NCBI GenBank assembly: GCA_021442155.1
Contig: CM038228.1
Location: 82,341,095-82,405,094 of the forward strand
DNA length: 64,000 nucleotides
Direction: 5' to 3'
DNA from: Cymbidium sinense
Taxonomy: Eukaryota > Streptophyta > Magnoliopsida > Asparagales > Orchidaceae
Shown here one piece after another: positions 34,151-46,438 of this stretch (positions are counted from its first letter, which is position 1; every line of letters begins with the position of its first letter). The notes below the pieces were generated by a model that had not been told where the DNA came from, made no database searches, and saw nothing but the letters and a program-made list of their open reading frames with translations. The position numbers were made by a program, and so were the translations under genes.

Positions 34151-36412
34151 CGTACTTGCTTACATCTTTTATACATATGTCTGTGTATTTGGTTAAAGAA
34201 TAAAAATCCCCTTTTTCCACTAAGTACGTATGCATTCATGGTCATTTAAGTATGTCAAAATATGTTGTATGTATAGGTATGCTAAGTGTCAAGTCATATG
34301 CATGTTATAAGTGACGGAAAGGAATGACTCAACATATTCAATGTGATAGTAATCCGACCACATTAATCTTAAGATGCCATTCATATTGAATGTGGTTATT
34401 TAAAGCTAACCTAAACTTAGGATTAATAAAAAATATTTAATAAGACATTCATTAAAGAAAAATAAATCATATTAATGTGCTTTAGAAAGTGACTTAGGTA
34501 AGGATGAAAGAGGGTAACCCTCTTTCCTCTCTTTATAACACTTAGATGTTAAGAGTAAATCAAATGAAACAAAACAAAACATAAAATAAAATTCACAAAT
34601 CATTTAAAAAAACTTAAAATGAAATCAACCATCATGTTATCTTAAACAACTTCCAAATTTAGAGAATTATAACTCTAATGCTTAGTTAAGGCATACTACA
34701 TAAGGCCTTAGCACACACATTAGAATTAGGACACCACTTCTAGTTTTAAGTTATGATGGTGTATGAGTGATGTTCTATTTTATTTTATGATGTAATATTT
34801 TATACTAAATGTTAGGGTGTATATTTCATAGACTGGATATTAGGCTGTTATTAGCCTAATATTATTTTCTGTAGAGGATTGCGCTTAAAGGAGTTGCATA
34901 AAACTAAATATAAATATTTTTCTTATAGGTTTTTTAAGCCCCTAAGCATATGAGCTTAGTTACCCATGTGTAGGGTGCTAAGTCCAAATTATGAAATATA
35001 ATTGCTTGAGATTGCATGTACTTTTTGCTAATATCTATTTTGTAGATGTAGTTAGATTTACTTTCCTTATAAATGTAACATCATAATTAGAATTAAGATT
35101 AGTACTATAGGGCTTAGAATGAGCAGTGGCCAAAAGGCTTAGTCCTTAGGTGCCCTGTGATGCCTTTAGAGCATAATCCAATCAAAAGAAAGAAGGAGGA
35201 AGATATGAAGAAATGAAGAAATGAAGACCCCATCACATGTATTCAATTTTTAATTGTAATTATTATTTTATATTCTGGGTTGTATAAGAGTAGAGCTCGG
35301 GTACCCATATTTTCTCTTTTTCAGGGTGTATGGTGGTACCCGGCCGCACCGACCTCTTATTCTTTTACGATAGTTTATAAAATGTTTGATGTTATGTTTA
35401 GTTTGCGTAGTAAGATTGCATATTTTCATAGTTTCTTCATGTTCGATGTTTTAATGTGTGGCCTGGATGCCATAGGCTCTTAGATGAAAATTAATTTTTC
35501 TACCCCAACTAACAACTCATATTTAAATTTTAAAAAACTCTCAATATCATCATAAAGCCTAGGATATAATCAATATAATTAAAAGATTTAGCAACTCCCT
35601 AGCTGTATGTTGTATGTCTCACATCACGCATGACATCTTATATCACTCTTGCAAAATAAGGGCCTCCATTCCTACATTTTAGGGACTTTAGTCTCTTTTC
35701 AAGATTTAGCTACCCCCTAGCCTTTATACAAAATATTGTGTTAAAATCAAACAAAACTTGTAAAATTATGCATTTTTAGACTAAGTCATATGCTCATATC
35801 AATTATGCTCTAGTCTCTTAGGGAGTGGGTTTAGGACTTTAGTCTCTTTTTAAAATTAAGTAACAAGCCTAACCATCTTGTAATTTCATATTAACTGGAC
35901 TACATAGTTTTGAATCATAGGAGGTGTTAGGTACCTCAAGGTTGTAAGTCCGGAAAGAGTCGACTATCTTTTCTTATGGAGTAGACCCTTATGTACACCT
36001 TTTTTAAGATTTAGGTTGTGCTTTAGCTTCGTGCTATAGCTCCCTAGATTTAGGATTCGAGCAGTTGTTTTCCTTGGGCTATGAGTATAAATCCTCATCA
36101 CTGAGGTATTTTCATAATCTTGTGTTGATGGATTATAAGCTCTAGCAATGCAATAAAATTTTAACTCAAATAAAATAAATCTTTTCATTTTCAAACATAT
36201 AAAGCCTCACCATAGGATAGGTTGGAATGCTCACTAGGCCTCCTAGTATCAAGAGCATTTCCTACTCATCTTCCTTTGGATTCTAAAATAAGTTTTTCAA
36301 ATTGAACAATCCCACTTGATTTTCCAAAATATCCAATTCATTGATAGTCTTAACTTTGAAATTTTTGGAGACAATAATTGATTACTTTAATCAAGAGTAT
36401 TCTTAGGAAATC

Positions 36413-36456
36413 ACATTTTCTAGTATGTAATTAACTATGGAGGCTTGCCTCCATAG
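36413..36456 (-). other. Hairpins H2 and H1 of element Y2
   Basis: H1 is perfect: CTATGGAGGC (36435-36444) and GCCTCCATAG (36447-36456) around TT. H2 just before it is imperfect (TAGGAAAT facing ATTTTCTA). A 22-bp palindrome interrupted only by two central bases. Confidence 0.7.
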
Positions 36457-36710
36457 GGAATTTAAGAACTCAACTTAAAATAAATCATGCTTTATTTTTT
36501 CATGTAAAGTAGGGGAAAGATCTCTGGTATATACGAAGACCCATCATGCCTTAGGAATCCTTATTAGATGATTAGGTCCATTATGGGTGATGTATTATCT
36601 TTTGAGATAGTACATCATACCTTAATGTCATACCCGATAACTTCAATAAGTACCCCCTAAGATCTGCGTGGTGTCCACAAGACCCATTCGAAAATAAACA
36701 CCACATCTAC

Positions 36711-37563
36711 CTTAGCCGATGGACAAAATGTGGCGCATGCTTTGAGACCATCCCATCAAAGATGGGATGATCCATATTTAACCCATGAATCTCTTAAGGG
36801 ATTCAATCAATCTATGCAATGTAATATGAGTCATCCATTATAATCAAAAGAAATGGATGTCCTAGGGCTCATCTTTCCCATCTTCGGTGAGAGCAGCTAG
36901 CTGTTGGTGCTTGGGAGTCTAAATTCGATGATCTAGGTGGCAATTTCTTGTGATTTTGATTCTAAAATGATCAAAACTCTTTTTATAAGAGATTTATATA
37001 GTCTGATTTCAAAGAAGCACACATTTGTTTTATAAAACTTGAACAACAAAAAGGCCGGCCAAAGGTTTCTATTTTACCTCACTAGAGTGAATTTTTAGCG
37101 GCATTGACATGTCGAGGAGCCTCCTTAGGATGAATTGAAACTCCATTGATGAATGATTAAGTTTCCTCCTCTCCAATCACTAGAATCCACAATTGGTCAC
37201 TGCTTGTCATTGTGTTTAAATGACTTTCGACTTGCCGGCTTTGAGGCACTTAGACGAATGCTGTAGGAAGTGTTCCACGAGCTTGAGGAGCACAGTTTGC
37301 CATATTTTGGAGGTTGATCGTGAGCTTTTATTTTTTTTATCATCAACTATGGCCATTATTAGGCTTGCCGGCGATGAGGAACCCCGGGGAAGGGTCGTCT
37401 CACTCTTTCTCATCCTCAGAAATATACTTAATAGCTTAGAATTAGGAAAGGATATCTATTTCCTCTTGTTTATACTTGGCCGAGAACTTGGCCAATAAAT
37501 GTGTTTGAGGTGGACGGAATCCAATCATCATCGGTGAGAGACCTAGAGAAAGGATCGGTTAAG

Positions 37564-37612
<49 letters not shown>

Positions 37613-38612
37613 TGATTTGGAATGCATGGAATGGCTAGAAAGCTTCCCTTCTCCCCTTTCTTCCTTGGCTGAAAGCTTACATGGAGAAGATGTTCATTAT
37701 GGTTGGCATTAAGGATGGTCAACTATTGTTGACCATCCATGGTGATTGGAGTCCATTGAAGCTTGCTCCCAAAAGTCCAATTTGTTAGCCATGAATTTAG
37801 CTTCATTCAATAGAGGGATGAAGAGGAGATTTAGTGATTTAGGATTTAGGATTTTTGCACCTTTTTATTTTCTTATTATCTTTGCTTTGACTTGTCTTCT
37901 CATTGGCTAAAGCTGAAATATCCATCCATGAATGAATAGAGGGAATTATTTGGGGATTTCATGTACCAAAGTTAATATTTGAATTCACATAAGGAGGTTT
38001 GAGTTTGATGTGGTTTAAGCTAATTTGACCCATTTTACTAAAATGGGTCAAGTTGGATTTTCTAACCTATATGACCACTTAATGAATTTATATCAGGTTT
38101 AATTATATTTAATTAATCATTTTTGGTGATTTTGATTAACTAGTTTCATTTAATTCGAATTAGATTCTGAATTGTTCTTTTAATTTTACCAATTTTAATC
38201 TAAATGGATTAAGTTGAGCTTAATTGAGTCAAATGATTAATTTAACTCAATCAAGATGTGTTTAGCCTTTGATTTTGTTTAATTTTATTAAGTTTGAACT
38301 TGATTTGGATTTATCTAATTTCAATTAGATTAGGTTAAAGATGACTTGAGCTTTCACTTTAGGGTTTATTTTTCTTTATTTTTTATTTTTATTTTTATTT
38401 TTTTGCATTTGATCCAATTTTATGTTTAGTTTTAAATTTAAATTTGATTTTAGTTCCAAATTCAATGTTTGATTCGATTTGTTATTTTATTCTTACCTAG
38501 CCACTAAGCATAGTGTCCAAAGTGCCTAATCAGGAAACTCCTAATATAATATTAGGGGACATAATTACTAGAATTATGAATGATGTTAACCTCATCCAAA
38601 AATAAGGTCAAT
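36711..38612 (+). mobile_element. Giant LTR-like element V, 3' part
   Basis: V resumes after the Y2 TSD. Includes a GC-richer zone (36720-37560), a weak GGTCAA zone (37980-38340) and a decayed family end, AAGGTCAAT, at 38612. The following bases AAGGA (38613-38617) are the second copy of the V target site. The overlapping frames at 37216-37413 and 37220-37498 lie in the GC-richer zone and show no domain. The W-box array here is almost lost, unlike in the other six copies. Confidence 0.7.
37566..37612. repeat. (CT)n(CA)n compound microsatellite
   Basis: About 16 CT units followed by about 8 CA units in V. Confidence 0.95.
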
Positions 38613-38680
38613 AAGGACATAATGGAGAAGAAGGATTGTAGCTGACCCACATAGTGAGATAAAGGCTTCTTGTTGTTGCT
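38613..38680 (+). pseudogene. RTE-type LINE, extreme 3' end
   Basis: Continues the LINE of 15149-15507 after removal of V: it reads WRRRIVADPHSEIKA, the usual (R/E)WR.RI.VADP ending of RTE proteins, followed by GGCTTCTTGTTGTTG, the TTG-repeat 3' tail typical of plant RTE elements. The sequence then passes directly into the Tat reverse-transcriptase relic, so the LINE inserted there. Confidence 0.8.
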
Positions 38681-39957
38681 TCATTGAATTATATTTTGAC
38701 TAGGATGTCATCAGCACAAAGATCCAAGTTTCTATCCTTCTATCCTTTAAAAATTTTATCCACCAAGTTTTAATATGTTGCTTTAATATTTTTATGTAAA
38801 AAATCACAACACTATAATAGAAAGCCTCAAACAATTATAAAGCTTATTTTTTCTTTATCCTTAAAGAGTATTTTTAATTGATAATATTTCAAGAAGCTGT
38901 TAAACAACTTAATACAAAGAAGGTGAAGATAGAATCTAACTTAACATCAATATTGGATAGTGGGTATGACTTCTTCAAATATGCATCATTAAACTTCTTG
39001 AATTTGACACACATCTTCCATTTGTTATTTACTTTTTTGGTAATAATAAAAATGATGATGATGATGATAATCAAGATCAATTAAGAAAATTAAACCTTCT
39101 AAATAAATTTATCTTTTTGTATGTTTGTAGACCTCTTTTTTATTGTAACTCTTATTTCACTTAAAATTTTTCTTTTGTTTGATTGTTGGAGTATTTTGGT
39201 TAATTTACAATTTCTAAATATCTATGTTGAAGTCCACCCTAAATACCTTAGATGGTTCTTAAGCAGAAATATTTACTTTTTTATGCAATAAAGATTCAAG
39301 TTATCTTGAAATTCACTTTGTTCACAACTTCTTAACCTTTTGTTAGATAGTGTTATCATCCTTCATGGAATTTAAATAACACTTCCAGATCTAGATATGA
39401 TCCATTCAAATAAAGATAATACATTTGAAAAAAAAAATTTGATAGCTACATATTTGCTAGATAATACAACCCGAAAGGGGTTAATAAAAATCTTCCAAAA
39501 TATAATAATATACCAAAATAGCTTAAGAAATTATGATGCTTTTTTATAAGCTTCATTATTCTCCTATATAACTTATAAAATTGTATTAGCATCTAGAAGA
39601 CATCTCTTTTTTAAAAGAAAAAAACTTGACATAACAACCTCTAGATGGTAAAAAATTTATTGAGCTCAATCCCATCTGCTTGATTAGAAATAGGACATTC
39701 ATAGAGTTCCTAATATTAATGATAATTCATAAAACCTCAAATGATTTATTAAAATTAAACCAATGATTTTTTTATAATATATTTATGTGATAATAAATCA
39801 CCATACAATAAAGAAATTAATTAGATAGATCAAAAAAGAAAAAAAACTTTATTTTAGGTTGATTTCTTTCTCTTTTTTTTTGAGACGCACTACCTTCGCT
39901 TCAACCCTACTACTTGTGACTTGCATGTTGATAATTATAATGATATCATTATATGCT
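38681..39957 (-). pseudogene. Tat-lineage Ty3/gypsy protease/reverse-transcriptase relic
   Basis: Minus strand, many stops and frameshifts. The clearest part is an open stretch 39080-38889: KWKMCVKF (residues 20-27) and KKSYPLSNID (36-45), matching the W.(M/V)CVD and KDS(Y/F)PLP.ID motifs of Tat/Ogre-type reverse transcriptase. Upstream (39180-39080) is KQKKNFK, where the family has KQK.R.F; downstream are NLVDKIFKG (38769-38743) and CADDIL (38718-38701), where the family has the catalytic (Y/F)VDD. The protease part (39400-39957) is too eroded to define. Broken on the left by the LINE at 38680 and on the right by W at 39958; its Gag lies at 56289-57400. Not functional. Confidence 0.8.
39048..39070. 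repeat. (ATG)n trinucleotide tract
   Basis: Short GAT/ATG repeat inside the Tat reverse-transcriptase relic. It creates the run of isoleucines at the start of the minus-strand open stretch. Confidence 0.85.
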
Positions 39958-41865
39958 TGTTTTGTTTATTTTTGGATATATAGGGGGACACCACGTAGAT
40001 CGTAGGGGGTACTCATTTAAGTGATCTGATATGACATTGCGGTATAATATACTACCTCGAAGGATAGAGACATTACCCTTCAATGAACCTAATCACCTAA
40101 TAAGGACTTCTAAGGTATGATGGGTCTTTGAATATAGCAGAGATTTTTCCCCTACTTTACATGGATAAACAAAACAGGGTTTATATTAAACCGGGTTCTA
40201 AAGTTCCCTATAGAGGCAAGCCTCCATAGTTAATTACATCATAGGGAATGAAATTCCCTAAGAATACTCTCAATTAAAGTAGAAAAGTATCATCTCCAAA
40301 GATTTCAAGGTTAGACTATCAAAGGATTAGTTATATTTATAAAATAAAGTGGGAAAGCTCAAGGAGAAGACTTATTTTTGGAATCCAAAGGTAGGAAGCA
40401 AGAAATGATCATGATACTAGGAGGCCTAGTGAGTATTCCAATTTATCTTATAATTGGGCTTTATATATTTGAAAGTGAAGAGAATTATTTTGTTAGAGTT
40501 GAATTTTTATTAGATTGCTGGGGCTTATAATCTACCAACACAAGATTGTGGAAATGCCTAAGAAGTGAGGATTTATGCTTATAGTCTGAAGGAAACAACA
40601 ACCTCAGATCCAAAATCTAGGGAGCTTTAGCATAAGCTAAAGCATAACCTAAATCTAAGTGATGGGTGGACATAAAGGTTCACCTTCATAAGAGAGAATG
40701 AATCATTCGACTTTTGGACCTATAACTGCCTAGAGTGGCTGCCAGCTAACTCATCCTATGATTTTAAAATCATGTAGTTCGGTCTTATGAATTGCAAGAT
40801 AGCTAGGGTGGTTATTTGGTTAGAAAGAGACTAAACTCCTAAACACACTCCCTAGGAGACTAGAGCATGAGTAGTATGAGCATATGACTTAGTCTAATGT
40901 AAAAGCTTTTCAAATTCTTATTCTTATTTTTGAAACATCATTTTGACAAAGGCTTTAGAATTTTTATATGCCTAAATGCATGATAAAATGTAATATTGGC
41001 CAAATCAAAAGAGAAAGAGGGTGAAGCTCCGTCAGTAGGGGTTCTCTCATCGGTTAAGCGGTCCTTATGCGTGTAAGGATGGAGACCCTTATTTTGAAAG
41101 AGTGCTTCAAGATGCATGCATGATGTGAGATATATAACAATCAGCTAATAAGTTATTAAATCTTTTAATTATCTTGTTTAATGCCTAAGCTTTATGGTAA
41201 AGTTATGAGTTAATTAAAATTTAGTTATGAGTGATTAGTTGGGGTAGAAAAATTAATTTTATCCTAAGAGCCTAATCCTCCATAGTACTAATCTTATTCC
41301 TATTGCAAAAACTACATTTATAGAGGAAAAGTAAATCTTGCTACACCTACAAAATACAAGTTAGCTAAACACACATACAATCCCATGCAGTTATGTATTA
41401 GATTTGGACTTAGCCCTCTACACATGTGTAACCAAGCCCACCTGTCCTAATTTAGATTATGCTTAGGAGTTTAAGCAACCTGCAAAGAGAGCATTTATAT
41501 TTATTCTTAAGCATCCCATTAAGCATAATTCTCTACAGAAAACATGAATAGGCTAGGAGTGGCCTAACATCTAGTCTATGAAACATACACCCTATCATCC
41601 AGTCTAAAATAATACATCATAAAACAAAACATACATCACATCATGCACCGTCCTAACTTGAGACTATAAGTGGTGACTTAATTCTAATGTGTGTGTTAAG
41701 GCTTGTGTAGTGTGTCTTACTAAGCATTGGAATTATATTTTTCTAATTATGGGGAGATTTAATTTAACATTGAAGGTTGGTTTCACTTTAAATTGTTTAA
41801 TTGATTTGAGAATTCTTATTTTATGTTTTCTTTTATTTCATTTGATTTACACTTAGAAACTAAGT
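39958..41865 (+). mobile_element. Giant LTR-like element W, 5' part
   Basis: Starts TGTTTTGTTTATTTTTGG at 39958, then the box GGACACCACGTAGATC. TSD ATGCT (39953-39957) against ATGTT (56289-56293), one difference. Contains clear H1 and H2 (40208-40260). Interrupted at 41865 (TAAGT) by Z and resumes at 51055. Inserted in the Tat relic: Gag lies to its right, reverse transcriptase to its left. Confidence 0.8.
40208..40260 (+). other. Hairpins H1 and H2 of element W
   Basis: H1: CTATAGAGGC and GCCTCCATAG around AA, 9 of 10 paired. H2: TAGGGAAT (40242-40249) and ATTCCCTA (40253-40260) around GAA, perfect. In Y the matching H2 pair is A-T where W has G-C. Confidence 0.7.
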
Positions 41866-42239
41866 TGTTGACCTCATTTTTAGAATGAGCTCTTAACCCC
41901 TCCATCTTAGACATATGACTTCTCTTAGACTTTAGGAGTTCCTTAGTCTTAAGACACATCTAGTGATTAGGTGGACACTCAACCTAGCCTTAGAGACTTA
42001 GAAGAGTTAGCCATAGGAATAGGTCATGCCTTAGGGGTGTTAGGAAAATTTGCCTACCCTTAGCTTGAACCACTCCTCACCTTCCTTCCTTCAAGTCAAA
42101 CTACAAATTAATCTTATTTTATTTTCTCCAAACTCAAATCATCTCCATGTGATTGAAATCCATGATTGAAACCCATGAATGAAATTCCTAGGTCCTTAAT
42201 ATTCTTTTAAGGACTTAGCCTAAATCATTATCAAACCAA

Positions 42240-42790
42240 TTCAAACTCATGGGAGTTTCTCATAACTCATTTATATTCTCATTTATATTCACATATATAA
42301 ATGAAATATAAATAAAAATCAATCAAATCAAATCCAAAAATTAAATTCCAAATTTAAAATCCTTCTTTAAGTCCTTAATTTTCCTCTTAAGTACTTAGCC
42401 TAAATCATGTTCAAATCAATTCAAACTCGTGATATTTTCTCATAACTCATTTATATTCTCATTTATATTCACATATATAAATGAAATATAAATATAAATC
42501 AATCAAATCTAAATCCAAAATTCAAATCCCTACTCTAAAATTTCTTAAGTCCTTTAAATTTATTTTAATGGACTTAGCCTAAATCATGATGAAATCACTT
42601 CAAATTCATCAAATTTTCCCACGACCCATTTATATTCTCATTTATATTCACATATATAAATGAATATAAATTCAAACAATCAAAACCACTTCCAAAAATC
42701 AAACTCAAATCCACTCGAAGTCCTTCTTAAGTCCTTAATTTTCTACTTAAGGACTTATCCAAAATCATCTTCAAATCAAGACAAACTCTT
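42240..42790 (-). repeat. Four-unit 165-bp repeat in Z
   Basis: Units repeat CATAACTCATTTATATTCTC, ATATAAATGAAATATAAAT and TTAAGTCCTTAA-like words at roughly 42255, 42435, 42610 and 42730. Confidence 0.7.
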
Positions 42791-43009
42791 GATTTTCTTT
42801 CATGATTCAATCAATCTTACATTCATGAATCCAAATATAAATACAAGCTTCAATCACTTAACCAAAATCCAATTCAAAAATAAAACCCCAAATCCTTTCA
42901 TGTTCTTCCTTTGAATATGAAATTATCAAATGAATCAAAATTCATTTGACTTCAAACCACTTGCAAATGGATATATATTTCAATCATAAGTCCATATACA
43001 AGTTTAATC

Positions 43010-43880
43010 AAACTCAAATTAAGCTTTGACCAAGCCATTTGAACCACTTAGGCTCACTTGACCCAAAGTGACCTAAAGTACCCTTATGAGCCAAATTCTA
43101 ATCCTAACCAAATTAGATTGAATCAAACTCACCTATGCATCTCATCATGATCTACAATCATCATGGGATGATCAATCAATCAAATTAAGTCAAACTAAGT
43201 CAAACCTAAGGGTTGACCAAGTCAACACTTAGCCAAAATGAAACCTAACATAGCCAAATCCACCATAGGCCAAATTTATTGAAATCATTGATCTAAGTTC
43301 ATTCATGACCTATGTTTGAACTTGACCAAGTCAACATTTGAGCCTAACCTAGCCTAATTGGCCATTTGACCCAAGTTGACCCAACTTGACCTAAAGGGTC
43401 AAAATATGTCAAAACTTGATATAAACTAAATTGATTGAAACCAATGGGTCAAGTTCATTCCAAATCACTTGATGAACTTGATCGAAACTTCAATTGACCA
43501 ACTAGACCTAACCTAGCATAATTGACCTTGAACCCAACTTGACCTAAAAGGTCATGTTGAGCCAAATTCAAACTTAACCAAAATTGATTAGAAACGAAGA
43601 TACCAATCCACTTCATATGACTAACCAAACCTAAACTACCCTTGACCTAGCTCAAATAGGTCAAGTGGGTCAAATTGGTTAACTTGACCCATTTGACCTA
43701 AATGAAGTCATATGAGAGAAACTCAAAACTAAACCAGATTGAATCAAACCAAAGAAACCAAAACATTTCAAATGGTCATATGAACTTGACCCAACCCTTT
43801 GTTTGACCCAATTTGACCAATTGGTCAACTTGACCCAAGTTGACCCATTTTGACCTAAATGGGTCAACATGAGCCAAACC
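43010..43880. repeat. TTGACC (W-box core) array in Z
   Basis: I counted about 16 TTGACC on the plus strand between 43320 and 43870, plus several GGTCAA on the other strand. Chance would give about 0.1-0.2. The densest stretch, 43790-43870, has a TTGACC roughly every 10-15 bases. Confidence 0.8.
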
Positions 43881-44964
43881 ATACTAAATGACCTCCAAAT
43901 CCAATGAAACTTGGCCAAACCCATTTTCTCAACATACCCAACATATTCAAATTCAAAAATCAGCCAAATGACCATTTACCCCTAGGTCATAGAACAAAAT
44001 GTGGTCAAATCCATGGGGAATTTGGTCAAGTTCTCTTCATACCTACTTGGTACCTTCCCAATAGGTCGAGTAGACCCTATGGAGGGTGGTGCACCCAACC
44101 CAATGGGTTTGGGTCAGCCCAAATTGACCCAAGATCAAAATCGAGCACATATCTCAAATTGGCCATTTAGAAAACTTCCCTCCACTCAATTTGAAGCACA
44201 TGGAGGTTACCACTCCACTCCTTAGCCTAAACCGACCATGTGAAAACTTCTAATAGCTCAAACAGCTCTTTCCATCTTGGCAATTAGATCAAAATGGAAA
44301 ACAATACTTTGGTCATCTGATTGCCATAAGAAGAGATATACTCCCTCTAATTCACTTCAATCCTAACTTCCTCACTATCGATTGAGTAAGGGAGAGTCAT
44401 AGGAAGCATTCTTGAGTGATCCTAAGCACTCTAGATGGAATTGGAAATTGCCATTCTTGGTTATCCCTTAAGCAAAAATAGAGGACCTCCATTAAATTGT
44501 AAACTTCCTCTACACTCCAATTCAATCAAATTCACTTTGCACACTCCACTAGAGGGCCAAGTCACCTAAGCTCTCTCTCAAGTTCCAAAGGCAAGGGGAG
44601 ATCCAATTCAATCAAAGTCGCAAGGGAGCTAAGGAGGGGTTGGTCCATAGAGCAATCCACTCAACCTCAGGAGCTAAAACTTTAACCATAGCTTCATCTC
44701 AATCAGACGAAGCTCCTCTAAGGGAATCGAGCATCGGTGATCACCTCCGACGAGGGTAGACATTTTTTGACCACTAAGCTCAATGTGTGTTGGTCCTTTG
44801 TGAAATAAATTTTCATAGCATGAGATTTTGACCATTAGATAGGCTTTCCATTAGGGTTATATGGTGTATGTAAGATTTCATTCCAATCTGAGCTCAATCG
44901 AGCTCGGATCTTCCCTTTGAAAGTGGACGATCTCCATTATTCCTCAGGGAAGAATAGGGATGAT

Positions 44965-45002
44965 CTCGACCATCCATCCATGCATTTTGGATGGATGACC
45001 AA
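44965..45002. other. CCATCCATCC hairpin in Z
   Basis: CATCCATCC and GGATGGATG pair perfectly around ATGCATTTT. Counterpart of the hairpin at 10427-10462 in Y. Confidence 0.5.
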
Positions 45003-46438
45003 GATTAGACGCACATTTTAAATCCTATTTTACCTTTTAAAACTATGAGTGATTTCCTGGCCGTTCGAACCTTGATCGAACGACGGATATCAAATCGCAT
45101 AGTGCCTCTGCCACGCGTGCTATTACAGGATGTTTAAGTGGTCGCTCATTGCGTTATGCATGGAAAGCGCACTTGACTCAGCTGTTATGTGTCATGTCGA
45201 TTGGATTGGAGGATTAATTAGGTTTTAAATAATTTTAATTAACCCTCTACACTTCAAAAATTCATATCTCTCTAAAGAAAAATCAAACAAATATGAGGTA
45301 AATTGCCCTAAAAGATAAATTAATCTAGAATATTCTAAAATTAGTTTTAATGGATTTTGAATTATATCTTTCTCTGATTTTGGGCTTTATTGGAAATTTT
45401 AATTTGCTAATTACTCCCTAATTAATTTGTTGATTAATCTCAAATTGATTGGGTATATTTTGGGGGATGACTTCTACCTCCCCTAATTTTCTTGGGATTT
45501 ATTGGTAGGCTAATTGGGGGAATTGCTAATTCATTTTACCCCTTTATATTAAGGATAATTAAGAGTTTGATTAGTGTTTTAATTCCTTATTGAATTAGAT
45601 CAAGATTTGATCTAGTGAATAGGAGGTTTAGGAAATAATTTTGGGGAATTTCCCCTAAGCTATTCCCTAAACCCCCCTTTTCTTTCTTAATCCTCTCTTA
45701 ATTAAGGGTTAATTCGCTAATTAGCCTCTTAATCAATTTCTTAAAATTTTAAAACTTTTCAGAACTTAATCAATCTACTTTAGATAGATGCTTAGGTGTT
45801 CAACAGCCTAAGTTCAATTAAGGAAATCAAAACTCAACTCATATGTGTGAGGGGTGTTTTGAAATTACTTAAGTTAAACCCCTTAGTTTAATTAACCATT
45901 AATCATGAGCCAAATTGCATTAGGCCCCTTTCTTCCTAGGTGCATTGCAAATTTAAATTCCTTGTGAGGTTTTATGTCATCTCATTGGTTCATAAATATT
46001 TGGTTAACTATGCTAAAGTGGTGTAGGTAAGGGTTAATTAACATGTTTAATTCATACCTTAACCTAATCAAAATATAAAATGAATCTAATCATCTAAAAA
46101 TTAAACAAAAATGTCAAACATATGTGGGAATGGGTTAGGAACAACAAACTCAATTCACATTTTCAAAATTAAATCAAATTCAAAATCAAACAAAAATCAT
46201 ATTAAATAAACTTTAATTTACTTTAAGCTTTCTTGTTTCAAAAGATTGTCTTTAGGATTTAATTAAAGTGAATGTGTTTATATGCTTTCATTACTTTGGC
46301 TCTTTCCTAATATGTTAAATATGTCATGTGGTCATGCATCCATACTTTCAAAATTCAAATTTAAAATGAAAATATTTTCTTTATGTCAAATTGCATGTGT
46401 TGGCTAAAGTAAGAATATGAGTGGCTATTATCACTACT

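Larger units (their letters stand above)
32463..36705 (-). mobile_element. Giant LTR-like element Y2, 5' part (right segment)
   Basis: Resumes after the X2 TSD and runs to CCACA at 36705, the complement of TGTGG; the family box lies near 36670. The two Y2 segments total about 6992 bp. Contains four amplified-box units (33250-34150), an (AT)n tract, a decayed H3 near 35287-35307, and H2/H1 (36413-36456). The frame at 35964-36194 and the others have no recognisable domain. Confidence 0.8.

Noticed and set aside
37216..37498. Overlapping frames on both strands in V (65 and 92 codons)
   Set aside because: Mutual shadows with no known domain, inside a repeat element and not kept in other copies.
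38878..39084. 68-codon plus-strand frame
   Set aside because: Shadow of the minus-strand reverse-transcriptase relic.
43679..43975. 98-codon minus-strand frame in Z as a gene
   Set aside because: Built largely from the TTGACC repeat read as WVKL/NW. Only its last 60 codons resemble frames in X and Y. Kept as a low-level finding, not as a gene.
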